Notes: generated by a model not told the origin, from the sequence alone. A DNA stretch of 9,351 nt from SZUA-521 sp041738285 (GCA_041738285.1 JBGSQB010000158.1:1-9351); one strand, 5' to 3'. Positions 1 to 6,433 are shown, counted from the stretch's first letter. Numbers and translations are program-made.

Positions 1-1340
1 CCCTGTGTGCGCTGCCCACCGTCCTGACGTCGACCTGGCGGCCCGGCATCGAACGCAGCGCCGAGGAACGCGGCGCGCCGGCGCAGCGCCTCGCGCGTCA
101 TCTCTTCCTCACTGCGACTACGGCGCCGACCGGCAAGGAAGTTCGCGTGATGGGCATTGGCGATGCGCTGGTGAGCAAGCGTCGAGCGGCGTGGGAAGGC
201 TGGTATGCCGGCGTCGCCCGGGCGCGTTGGGGCAGCGCCTTCTGGCACACAATTGCGTGGAGCGTGTTCGGTGCCGGATTCGTTGGGGCAGTCGTATTCA
301 CCGCGTGGGGACTCGAGGCATCACCCGGTAACGTGCTGCTGGTACTCGCCGCCGGCTCGCGGCTGTCGGCGTACATCGGTGCCACCGTCGGTGAGATCGG
401 ATTCTTGCGTGGCATCTGGATGGATGGGTCGCGCCGCATGGCCTGGCTCGAAGACTACGCCGATCGCGTTGCTGCAAAGGGTGACCTGCCCGTGCCGGAC
501 GTACTCACTCGGGGCATCGAGTTCGAGCACGTTTCATTCAGCTATCCAGGCAGCAACAAGCGCGTGCTAGAAGATGTGAGCTTCGCGCTCGCACCTGGCT
601 CGGTGGTGGCGATTGTCGGCGAGAACGGCGCCGGCAAGACGACGCTGATCAAGCTCTTGTGCCAGATGTACCAGCCCACATCCGGTCGCATCCTGATCGA
701 CGGCGCCGATCTTGCGCGACTACCGGCACCACAGTGGCGTCAGCGACTGGCTGGCGCGTTCCAGGACTTCTTCCGCTTCGAGTTCAGCGCGCGCCATAGC
801 GTGGGTGTTGGCGACGTACCGCTGATCGACGATGACGGCGCGGTTTGTCGTGCGGTTGAGCGCGCCGGTGCGGATGATGTGGTGCGGCATCTGACCGCCG
901 GGCTCGAAACCCAGCTCGGCCCGACCTGGCCCTCGGGTGTCGAAGTGAGTTTCGGCCAGTGGCAGAAGCTCGCGTTGGCGCGCGGCTTCATGCGGGCGAA
1001 TCCGCTGCTGCTGATCCTCGATGAACCGACCGCGGCGCTGGACGCAGAAACCGAGCATGCATTGTTCGAACGTTACGCGGCTGCTGCGCGGGGTGACAAC
1101 GACGACGACAACGGCCGCATCACCGTGCTGGTGTCACATCGATTCAGCACGGTTCGCATGGCGGATCGCATCATCGTGATGGATGGTGCGCGGGTGGTGG
1201 AATCGGGCACTCATCGGGACTTGATGACGCGCGATGGCACGTACGCGCAGTTGTACAACATTCAAGCTGCGGCCTATCACGCGCCCTCGCACCACACGTC
1301 AGCCAGCGAGCGTGACCGCAACGCCGCCAACAATCAGTAA
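1..1340 (+). CDS. ABC exporter, fused permease/ATPase, 5'-truncated by window edge
   Basis: Membrane exporter half-transporter: a transmembrane domain followed by a nucleotide-binding domain on one chain. The frame is open from base 3, so 445 residues are visible; relatives are about 580-620 aa, so about 150 N-terminal residues lie outside the window. Visible residues 1-60 end the cytoplasmic coupling region (RSAEERG...GKEVRVMGIGD), and two hydrophobic segments follow at about 80-102 and 108-135. The ATPase shows Walker A GENGAGKTT (206-214), Q-loop FQDF (Q254), signature VSFGQ (315-319), Walker B LLLILDEP (335-342, catalytic E341), D-loop AALD (344-347) and H-loop H379. The signature departs from LSGGQ at its third position. 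The FQDF...GQWQKLALARG pattern fits exporters of the MsbA/peptide-drug type; the substrate cannot be told. The polar C-terminal tail overlaps the convergent transporter gene by 42 nt. Family certain, substrate unknown. Confidence 0.93.
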   Translation, partial: LCALPTVLTSTWRPGIERSAEERGAPAQRLARHLFLTATTAPTGKEVRVMGIGDALVSKRRAAWEGWYAGVARARWGSAFWHTIAWSVFGAGFVGAVVFTAWGLEASPGNVLLVLAAGSRLSAYIGATVGEIGFLRGIWMDGSRRMAWLEDYADRVAAKGDLPVPDVLTRGIEFEHVSFSYPGSNKRVLEDVSFALAPGSVVAIVGENGAGKTTLIKLLCQMYQPTSGRILIDGADLARLPAPQWRQRLAGAFQDFFRFEFSARHSVGVGDVPLIDDDGAVCRAVERAGADDVVRHLTAGLETQLGPTWPSGVEVSFGQWQKLALARGFMRANPLLLILDEPTAALDAETEHALFERYAAAARGDNDDDNGRITVLVSHRFSTVRMADRIIVMDGARVVESGTHRDLMTRDGTYAQLYNIQAAAYHAPSHHTSASERDRNAANNQ

Positions 1341-2144
1341 CGCGACGCCAAGTATTCGAGGCGGGTTCAGCGGTTCCTTCAACAGCCACACACCGAGCAC
1401 CACGGCGGCGACCAGGCTCAACTGGCGCAGTGCGCCGACGTAGCTCGCCTTGGCGTGCATCAACGCATACAGCACGAGCAGATAGGTCGCGGTGTTGAGC
1501 ACCGCCACCTGAACGACTTTGCCTCGATGGGCGTTCCAACTCGAGCGCGCCTGCACCCGTCGGCGCATCAAGAGTGGCACGTAGGCGAGGGCGATGATGC
1601 AGTTGTACCCATACAGGTACAGGAATGGATCCAGACTCGCGATGACGAATTTGTCCCAAACCGTGTAGCCCGCAAGCGTCAGCGCACCCAGTAGCGCAAA
1701 GGCAATGCCAGCGAACATGCCGCGCTGGCGTCGCAGGCCGATGCCCGAGGAAAGGATTACGCCCACCGTAACGAGCACCAACGCAAGCACGCCCAAACCG
1801 TCGATGGTCTCATCGAGCAACAAGTAGGCAATGACGGGCAGGAACAAAGTGCTCGTGCGTGAGATTGGATAGGCGATGCCGAGATCTATTCGCGCATAGG
1901 CACTGGCAAGCGCGACGTAATTGAGCCCCACCAGCGCAGCGCCGCCGAGAATGTAGAGCGCTGTCTCGGGCGGCCAGGCGTAGTTCCACGCGAGCAGTAC
2001 GAACAGCGGCAGATAGACACCAATCTCCACCCACTTGGACAATCCAAAGAAGGCATGATCGGCGCCCGCGCGTTTCGCCAGGTAATTCCACCACGCATGC
2101 GACAGCGTCGACACCAGGACCGCAGTGATGGGCAGCGCGTCCAC
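1299..2144 (-). CDS. DMT-superfamily transporter, EamA type
   Basis: Inner-membrane transporter of 281 aa, normal for the ten-helix DMT/EamA family, which moves amino acids and other small metabolites. Two homologous five-helix halves are visible. The first ends with ARIDLGIAYPISRTSTLFLP (84-103), then LLLDETIDGLGVLALVLV. The second ends with AKASYVGALRQLSLVAAVVL (231-250), then WLLKEPLNPPRILGVALLIV. These are the EamA end-of-half signatures with the typical acidic residue before the last helix. The start is GTG at 2144; only a weak AGGC precedes it, so the start is moderately sure. It lies 39 nt downstream of ald on the same strand and is probably co-transcribed and translationally dependent on it. 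That context suggests alanine or a related amino acid as substrate, which is inference only. Its 3' end overlaps the convergent ABC gene by 42 nt. Confidence 0.9.
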   Translation of the reverse strand: MDALPITAVLVSTLSHAWWNYLAKRAGADHAFFGLSKWVEIGVYLPLFVLLAWNYAWPPETALYILGGAALVGLNYVALASAYARIDLGIAYPISRTSTLFLPVIAYLLLDETIDGLGVLALVLVTVGVILSSGIGLRRQRGMFAGIAFALLGALTLAGYTVWDKFVIASLDPFLYLYGYNCIIALAYVPLLMRRRVQARSSWNAHRGKVVQVAVLNTATYLLVLYALMHAKASYVGALRQLSLVAAVVLGVWLLKEPLNPPRILGVALLIVGGVAVTLAG

Positions 2145-2158
2145 GCGAAACGCCGCTT

Positions 2159-2189
2159 GCCTGACTACGCCGCTAAGTCAGCGTCAGGC
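2159..2189. repeat. Competing inverted repeats at the ald/transporter junction
   Basis: Two perfect stems share one arm. GCCTGAC (2159-2165) pairs with GTCAGGC (2183-2189) over a 17-nt loop. CTGACT (2161-2166) pairs with AGTCAG (2176-2181) over a 9-nt loop. The second arm of the outer stem covers the ald stop codon. There is no T-run, so it is not a clear intrinsic terminator. It could stabilise the ald 3' end or set the ald:transporter expression ratio; this is inference. Confidence 0.45.
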
Positions 2190-3293
2190 CGCGATCTGAA
2201 TCGTCGAGTAGGGAACCCCAAGTGCTTCGGCAACTGCCGCGTGCGTGATCGCGCCGCGGTGCACGTTCAGACCGGCTGCCAGATGCGGATCGGCGCGCAG
2301 CGCTGCCAGCCCCGAGTCGGCCAACGCCTTGACGAAGGGGAGTGTCGCGTTGTTGAGCGCAAGCGCCGAGGTATGTGCGACGGCGCCGGGCATGTTGGTT
2401 ACGCAATAGTGAACGACCCCCTCTTCGACGTAGGTCGGGTCGCTATGGGTCGTGGGCCGGCTGGTTTCGAAGCAGCCGCCCTGGTCGATCGAGATGTCTA
2501 CCAGCACGGAGCCATCGCGCATGGCTTTCACCATGTCGCGCGACACCAGCCGTGGCGCCGCCGCGCCCGGCACGAGTACTGCGCCAATGACGAGGTCCGC
2601 CTTGGTGACGTGATCGCGCACAGTTTCGGGATTGGCCATGACGACGCGCAGTGCAGAACCGAACCGATCAGCGAGCCAGCGCATGCGGGCGACGGACTTG
2701 TCGAGCACCGTGACGTCGGCCTGCATGCCGAGCGCGATCAGGGCGGCATTGGTGCCTGCCATGCCGCCACCGAGAATCACCACCTTGGCCGGCGCGACGC
2801 CCGGCACACCACCGAGCAGTTTGCCGATGCCGCCGGCTTCCTTTTCGAGGCAGCGCGCGCCGACTTGCACCGACATGCGGCCGGCGACTTCACTCATCGG
2901 CGCCAGCAGCGGCAGGCCGCCACTGCTCGAGGTCACGGTTTCGTAAGCGATCGCGCTTGCGCCGCATGCCATCAGCGCCTGGGCCTGGGCCTTGTCCGCC
3001 GCCAGGTGCAGGTAGGTGAACAGGATCTGACCGGGCTTGAGCATGGCGCACTCGGCCAGTTGCGGCTCTTTGACTTTGACGATGAGGTCGCTGCCATCGA
3101 AAACCTTGGCCGCCGTCGGCGCGATGCTCGCCCCGGCCTTGCGATATTTCTCATCGGCAAAGCCGATGCCCATGCCGGCGCCGGTCTCGATGATCACGCT
3201 GTGACCGTCATCCACCAGTTCCTCGACGGAACCCGGCGTCAGACCCACCCGATACTCGTGAACTTTGATTTCCTTCGGAACACCGATACGCAT
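2184..3293 (-). CDS. ald: Alanine dehydrogenase
   Basis: Cytoplasmic NAD-dependent enzyme: L-alanine + NAD+ + H2O to pyruvate + NH4+ + NADH, reversible. The chain is 369 aa, the usual length. The N-terminus MRIGVPKEIKVHEYRVGLTP is the classic Ald/PNT start. Key residues fall at the numbers known from the Mycobacterium tuberculosis enzyme: R15 and K75 (pyruvate binding), H96 and D270 (catalysis), D198 (NAD ribose). The Rossmann glycine motif GGGMAG is at 175-180, and TNMPGAVAHTSALALNN at 299-315 is a family block. The ATG at 3293 is chosen because GAGG lies 7 nt upstream and the protein then begins at the family start; an in-frame ATG at 3320 would add nine unconserved residues. It is divergent from an Lrp/AsnC regulator, a known arrangement for ald control, and is followed 39 nt later by an EamA transporter. 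Confidence 0.97.
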   Translation of the reverse strand: MRIGVPKEIKVHEYRVGLTPGSVEELVDDGHSVIIETGAGMGIGFADEKYRKAGASIAPTAAKVFDGSDLIVKVKEPQLAECAMLKPGQILFTYLHLAADKAQAQALMACGASAIAYETVTSSSGGLPLLAPMSEVAGRMSVQVGARCLEKEAGGIGKLLGGVPGVAPAKVVILGGGMAGTNAALIALGMQADVTVLDKSVARMRWLADRFGSALRVVMANPETVRDHVTKADLVIGAVLVPGAAAPRLVSRDMVKAMRDGSVLVDISIDQGGCFETSRPTTHSDPTYVEEGVVHYCVTNMPGAVAHTSALALNNATLPFVKALADSGLAALRADPHLAAGLNVHRGAITHAAVAEALGVPYSTIQIAA

Positions 3294-3300
3294 GGCGAAG

Positions 3301-3304
3301 CCTC
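3301..3304 (-). promoter_or_regulatory. Shine-Dalgarno of ald
   Basis: GAGG on the minus strand, 7 nt before ATG 3293. It decides the start against the in-frame upstream ATG at 3320. Confidence 0.7.
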
Positions 3305-3348
3305 GATTGGATCTGCGCATAGCCTAAGCGTCCGTCCGGGGCACTTCC

Positions 3349-3377
3349 TTGCGATCTCCCGTCAAATTGACGATATT
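3349..3377 (+). promoter_or_regulatory. Candidate promoter of the Lrp/AsnC gene
   Basis: TTGCGA (3349-3354), a 17-nt spacer, then GATATT (3372-3377); each hexamer matches the sigma70 consensus at four of six positions. A start near 3384 would leave a leader of about 22 nt. The palindrome at 3360-3372 lies in the spacer and touches the -10, so the regulator could repress itself. An alternative -35 TTGACG (3367-3372) has no good -10 at normal spacing. Weak call. Confidence 0.3.
3360..3372. promoter_or_regulatory. Palindrome in ald/regulator intergenic region, candidate operator
   Basis: CGTCAA-A-TTGACG, a perfect 6-bp inverted repeat around one base. It lies in the 112-nt divergent intergenic region, next to an AT-rich run (3373-3398) that stands out from the GC-rich surroundings. 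Lrp/AsnC proteins bind short palindromes with AT-rich cores next to the genes they regulate, and AldR-type members act on ald from the divergent position. I see no clear match to the E. coli Lrp consensus, so assignment as the binding site rests on position and symmetry. Confidence 0.45.
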
Positions 3378-3405
3378 TCGCAATAAATAATGTTGAAACA
3401 GTGAT

Positions 3406-3882
3406 ATGGCGCAAGAATCTGCGGATATCGACCGAATTGACCGGGCGATCCTCCATGAGCTGCAGCTGGAGGGCCGATTGACCAACGCAACCCTTGCCGA
3501 ACGGGTCCGGTTGTCGGAGTCGGCCTGCCTGCGGCGGGTGCGGGCGCTCGAGGGCAATGGCCTGATTCGCGGCTATGTCGGCCTGGTCGATCAATCGAGT
3601 GCGGGCTATCCGGACAACGTGTTCGTGCGCATCACCCTCACCAGTCAACAGCAGGACGACCTGGCGCTGTTCGAAGCGGAGGTCAAGAAGGTCCCCGAGG
3701 TGATGGAGTGCTACCTGATGTCAGGGGATGCGGATTACCTGCTGCGCGTGATCGTGGCCGATGCCCGCGACTACGAGCGCGTGCACAGCCAGCACCTGAC
3801 CCGGCTGCCCGGCGTGGACCGGGTGCACTCGAGCTTTGCGCTGCGCACGGTGATCAAAAAGACAGAGATTCCGGTGCGATAG
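3406..3882 (+). CDS. Lrp/AsnC-family regulator, divergent from ald
   Basis: DNA-binding feast/famine regulator of 158 aa, a typical length. IDRIDRAILHELQLEGRLTN (8-27) leads into the helix-turn-helix (about 27-49, with ATLAERVRLSESACLRRVRA). A linker follows, then the RAM ligand and oligomerisation domain (about 70-150) with the effector-pocket block ECYLMSGDADYLLRV (101-115; G107, D108, D110). Members of this family sense amino acids as octamers or dimers. The divergent placement beside ald suggests that it is the alanine-responsive activator or repressor of ald (AldR-like) and probably of itself. No convincing Shine-Dalgarno precedes the ATG (…GAAACAGTGAT), so translation may be weak or depend on the AU-rich leader. 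The TAG stop abuts a REP-like hairpin. Family certain; target inferred. Confidence 0.94.
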   Translation: MAQESADIDRIDRAILHELQLEGRLTNATLAERVRLSESACLRRVRALEGNGLIRGYVGLVDQSSAGYPDNVFVRITLTSQQQDDLALFEAEVKKVPEVMECYLMSGDADYLLRVIVADARDYERVHSQHLTRLPGVDRVHSSFALRTVIKKTEIPVR

Positions 3883-3914
3883 GGACAGTTTCACTTGTTC
3901 AGGTTCCCTGTCCC
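3882..3914. repeat. REP-like inverted repeat between convergent genes
   Basis: GGGACAG (3882-3888) and CTGTCCC (3908-3914) are a perfect 7-bp stem with a 19-nt loop (TTTCACTTGTTCAGGTTCC), followed by CCCGATTTCTC. It begins on the last base of the regulator's stop codon and ends 8 nt before the SDR stop. The GGGACAGTTT… wording resembles dispersed repeats associated with REP-associated tyrosine transposases (RAYT) in GC-rich gammaproteobacteria; I recall this resemblance and have not searched for it. It could serve as a bidirectional terminator or mRNA-stabilising stem for both convergent genes. Confidence 0.6.
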
Positions 3915-3922
3915 CCGATTTC

Positions 3923-4732
3923 TCAGATCAACTCCGCCGCCGTCAGATTGAACTCCTTCATCACCGCATCGGCGTAGTCGATGCGCCCGGTGAAGGTCTT
4001 CGAATCGCCGTGGCACAGCCGCAGACATGCCTCGGCCATGTGCTCCACCGGCGTCACGCGATCCTTGTTGGATTCGTTGATGAGCCGGTGATGCATGACC
4101 CCCGGGGTGGCCACCAGCCCGGGCGAGATGACGTTCACCCCAATCCCGAATTCATAGGTCTCCTGGGCGAGTCCGGTGGTGAACCGTTCGAGGGCTGCCT
4201 TGCACATGCCGTATACCGTGCCACCGCGCCCAGCCAGGGTTTTTACGGGATGGATGGCCGCATGGGACGAGATGTTCAGGATTCGACCGCGCCCCGCTGC
4301 TTTCATGTCCGGCAGCACCATTTGCGACAGTTCGAAGGGCGCCCACACCTGCACCTGCATCATCAGATCGAAGCGTCGCTGCGGAAACTCTTCAACCGCA
4401 ATGAAGTAGGTGATGGCGGCATTGTTGACCAGAATGTCGACCGCGCCGAATTGCGCCTTCGCCGCATCGATCAACGCTCTGCGGTCCTCGGCGCTCGCAA
4501 GATCCGCACGCACCGCAATCGCTTCGCCGCCAGCCGCTTTGATGCGGTTGACCGTCTCGGTGATCGTGCCCGGCAGATAGTGTTCATCCGCCTCGACCGT
4601 GCGCGCGCTCACCACCACCCGGGCACCAGCCATGGCAAACCGGCGCGCGATCGCTTCGCCAATGCCGCGGCTGGCGCCGGTCACGACCGCCACCTGTCCC
4701 GCGAGCACGCCGTTCTTGTCGATTTTCGTCAT
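3923..4732 (-). CDS. Short-chain dehydrogenase/reductase (SDR), HSDL2-like
   Basis: Probable cytoplasmic NAD(P)-dependent oxidoreductase, 269 aa, one Rossmann domain. Seen: cofactor motif TGASRGIG (18-25), D77 in RADLAS, NNAA (103-106), catalytic S155/S156 in NISS, Y174 and K178 (YGMCK), then SPG (203-205). The Ser-to-Tyr spacing (18 from S156) is about five residues longer than in classical SDRs, with HPVKTLAGRGGT filling the gap. The segment HYLPGTITETVNRIKAAGG after the second strand resembles the hydroxysteroid-dehydrogenase-like-2 group. AGGGAGG (4737-4743) 4 nt before the ATG supports the start. The gene stands alone on its strand: convergent with the Lrp regulator, divergent from the TPR gene. 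The substrate (a ketone, hydroxyacyl or steroid-like compound) cannot be read from sequence. Confidence 0.93.
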   Translation of the reverse strand: MTKIDKNGVLAGQVAVVTGASRGIGEAIARRFAMAGARVVVSARTVEADEHYLPGTITETVNRIKAAGGEAIAVRADLASAEDRRALIDAAKAQFGAVDILVNNAAITYFIAVEEFPQRRFDLMMQVQVWAPFELSQMVLPDMKAAGRGRILNISSHAAIHPVKTLAGRGGTVYGMCKAALERFTTGLAQETYEFGIGVNVISPGLVATPGVMHHRLINESNKDRVTPVEHMAEACLRLCHGDSKTFTGRIDYADAVMKEFNLTAAELI

Positions 4733-4754
4733 CTGGCCTCCCTGTTACGCCGCG

Positions 4755-4783
4755 ATGATAGCGCGCCGGTCGGGGCGTATGAT
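4755..4783 (+). promoter_or_regulatory. Sigma70-type promoter of the TPR gene
   Basis: ATGATA (4755-4760, 4/6 to TTGACA), a 17-nt spacer, then TATGAT (4778-4783, 5/6 to TATAAT). Transcription should begin near 4790. The in-frame ATG at 4779 lies inside the -10, which makes it an unlikely translation start and favours TTG 4812. Confidence 0.55.
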
Positions 4784-4800
4784 TCCCTTCGATCGTCCAT

Positions 4801-4805
4801 GGAGA
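4801..4805 (+). promoter_or_regulatory. Shine-Dalgarno that selects a TTG start
   Basis: GGAGA followed by 6 nt and then TTG at 4812. No comparable site precedes the in-frame ATG at 4779. Confidence 0.6.
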
Positions 4806-4811
4806 ACACAC

Positions 4812-5348
4812 TTGCGTTCCGCACCGTTGTTCGCCGCAGTTTCGATCCTGTGCGGGTCGAACGCTGCTGGCGCCGCCGACTCGACTTTCGGCACGACCAA
4901 CGCGCAGGCGTGCTATGACGCCGCCACCTACGACCCCACCGGCGGCGACGTTCGCACCTGCACCACGGCCATCAAGAACGACAACCTGACCCGCACCGAC
5001 CGCGCAGCGACACTGTCCAATCGCGGGATCATCTGGTCTGCCAGGGGTCGACTCGACCGCGCGCTGGCCGATCACAACGCGTCGATCGACGTCGATGCGC
5101 GCTCACCGCGCGCCCACGTCAACCGCGGCAACGTGCACTACAAGAGCGGTCGCTTCGGCGACGCCATCGCGGATTACGACCGCGCCGTCGCCCTGTCAGG
5201 CGGCAAGCTCGCGGTGGTCTTCTACAACCGGGCGCTCGCGTACAAGGCGAACGGCGACGGCAACGCCGCACGCGCCGACATCGATCGCGCGTTGTCGCTG
5301 GCACCAGGCAATGAGCAATACTTGAATGCGCGCAGTCTGCTCGACTGA
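4812..5348 (+). CDS. Small exported TPR-repeat protein
   Basis: 178 aa from TTG 4812. Residues 1-21 (RSAPLFAAVSILCGSNAAGA) form a signal peptide with an AGA-type signal peptidase I site. C14 is not in a good lipobox (SILC), so a lipoprotein is less likely. A short segment with C34 and C50, which could form a disulphide in the periplasm, is followed by three TPR units (about 65-98, 99-132, 134-167) with the usual alternation, e.g. AHVNRGNVHYKSGRFGDAIADYDRAV. The last repeat ends in LSLAPGNEQYLNARSLLD. TPR domains mediate protein-protein contacts; no partner is evident here. The start is taken at TTG because of GGAGA 6 nt upstream and because ATG 4779 lies in the promoter -10. The gene is divergent from the SDR and its stop is 4 nt from the convergent alr stop. 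Specific function unknown. Confidence 0.85.
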   Translation: MRSAPLFAAVSILCGSNAAGAADSTFGTTNAQACYDAATYDPTGGDVRTCTTAIKNDNLTRTDRAATLSNRGIIWSARGRLDRALADHNASIDVDARSPRAHVNRGNVHYKSGRFGDAIADYDRAVALSGGKLAVVFYNRALAYKANGDGNAARADIDRALSLAPGNEQYLNARSLLD

Positions 5349-5349
5349 A

Positions 5350-5361
5350 GCGTCATGACGC
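5350..5361. repeat. 12-bp perfect palindrome at convergent TPR/alr ends
   Basis: GCGTCATGACGC, fully self-complementary, beginning 2 nt after the TPR stop and covering the alr stop codon. It has no loop and no T-run, so it is not a conventional terminator. It may be chance or a protein-binding site. Confidence 0.35.
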
Positions 5362-6402
5362 GCCTCGATAGATCCGCTCACTGCGCCGTCCGAGTCCAGT
5401 GAGCACTTCGTAACTGATGGTGCGGGCGAGCGCCGCAACTTCATCGATCGGCACGGCATCGCCGATGAGCTCAACCCAATCGCCGATCGCGATCTGACCT
5501 GCGACTTCACTGGCGTCGAGCACCACGAGATCCATCGACACGCGGCCTGCATACGGCACACGCGCGCCATGCACAGCGGCAACACCAAGATTGCTGAGCA
5601 GCCGCGGCACACCATCGGCATAACCGGCGCCGACCACCGCCAGCAGTCGCTTGCCGCGAGCGCGGTAACTCGCGCCGTATCCGACGGTGTCATCGTGGGC
5701 CACGTCCTTCAGTTGCAGCACTTTGGCTTCGAGCCTCACCACGCACGCCATCGGATTGACACGATCCACGAACGGATTGCCGCCATACAACGCAACACCG
5801 GGGCGACACAGGTCACCTGCTACAGACGCGTGCGTCAGGATGGCAGCAGAATTCAGCATGCTGCCGCTCACCCTCGGGAAGCGCTCGCGCACGCGCTCGA
5901 AGCGCTCGTATTGCAGCGCGTTGCGCGGATGTTCCGGTTCGTCGGCACAAGCGAGGTGACTCACGAGCAGCACCACGTCGAGCCCAGATGTGTCGATCGC
6001 GTCGATGGTCGCATGATCGAAGCCGAGACGATTCATCCCGGTATCGATGTGCAGCGCAACCGGATGTGAGCGGTGGCGCCAGGGCGCGAGTTCAGCTTCG
6101 TGGTTGAGTACAGGAATTGCGCGCGCATCGACAACTGCCTGCGCGCTCACCGCATCTGCGCCGGCAAACACGTAGATCGTCGGATCGGAGAATTCCCGGC
6201 GCAGTGCCTGCGCTTCCGCAACGGTTGCAACGAAAAACGCCCCGCACCCTGCGCCGAGCAGCGCATCGACCACGGCGAGGCTGCCGATGCCGTATCCATC
6301 GGCCTTGACGACGGCGCCGCACGCACCGGGCGCGGCGGCGGCAGCGAGCAACCGATAGTTTGCCGCCAGCGCACCGAGATCGATGATGAGGCGACTCGTC
6401 AC
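5353..6402 (-). CDS. alr: Alanine racemase (PLP)
   Basis: Cytoplasmic PLP enzyme converting L-alanine to D-alanine for peptidoglycan; 349 aa, near the short end of the family. N-terminal TIM barrel: the PLP-binding lysine is K33 in AVVKADGYGIG; HIDTGMNRLGF (118-128) and CRPGVALYGG (199-208) are family blocks. The C-terminal beta domain carries VGYGASYRA (240-248, containing the second catalytic base tyrosine), GYADGVPR (260-267) and GRVSMDLVVLD (286-296). GTG 6402 is the only usual start codon in frame upstream of the conserved IDLGALAANYRLL. No Shine-Dalgarno is at normal distance; GAGG overlaps the cytochrome stop 29 nt upstream, with a palindrome between. It is probably co-transcribed with cytochrome c4 (31-nt gap). 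The parallel name dadX is possible, but no dadA is nearby. Confidence 0.96.
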   Translation of the reverse strand: MTSRLIIDLGALAANYRLLAAAAAPGACGAVVKADGYGIGSLAVVDALLGAGCGAFFVATVAEAQALRREFSDPTIYVFAGADAVSAQAVVDARAIPVLNHEAELAPWRHRSHPVALHIDTGMNRLGFDHATIDAIDTSGLDVVLLVSHLACADEPEHPRNALQYERFERVRERFPRVSGSMLNSAAILTHASVAGDLCRPGVALYGGNPFVDRVNPMACVVRLEAKVLQLKDVAHDDTVGYGASYRARGKRLLAVVGAGYADGVPRLLSNLGVAAVHGARVPYAGRVSMDLVVLDASEVAGQIAIGDWVELIGDAVPIDEVAALARTISYEVLTGLGRRSERIYRGAS

Positions 6403-6411
6403 GCCCGTGGT

Positions 6412-6429
6412 AGCGCTGATGTCAGCGCT
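6412..6429. repeat. 18-bp palindrome between cytochrome c4 and alr
   Basis: AGCGCTGA-TG-TCAGCGCT: perfect 8-bp arms around 2 bases, 9 nt upstream of the alr GTG and 4 nt after the cytochrome stop codon. In RNA it would fold as a stem with a tight loop; in DNA it has the symmetry of an operator. Confidence 0.6.
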
Positions 6430-6433
6430 CGCC

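Noticed and set aside
3293..3320. Longer ald starting at ATG 3320
   Set aside because: It adds nine residues before the conserved MRIGVPKE start and lacks the well-placed GAGG seen for 3293.
3360..3372. TTGACG on both strands as a pair of divergent -35 boxes
   Set aside because: At 16-18 nt no acceptable -10 follows on either strand; the minus-strand position falls on GCCCCG.
2055..3386. Open frame of 443 codons on the plus strand, longer than ald itself
   Set aside because: It is fully antisense to ald, where every catalytic residue is conserved. Its His/Arg/Gly-rich translation has no domain, which is typical of the complement of a GC-rich gene.
4010..4918. Open frame of 302 codons on the plus strand across the SDR gene and into the TPR gene
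   Set aside because: It is antisense to a clear SDR and then out of frame with the TPR protein; it has no recognisable motif.
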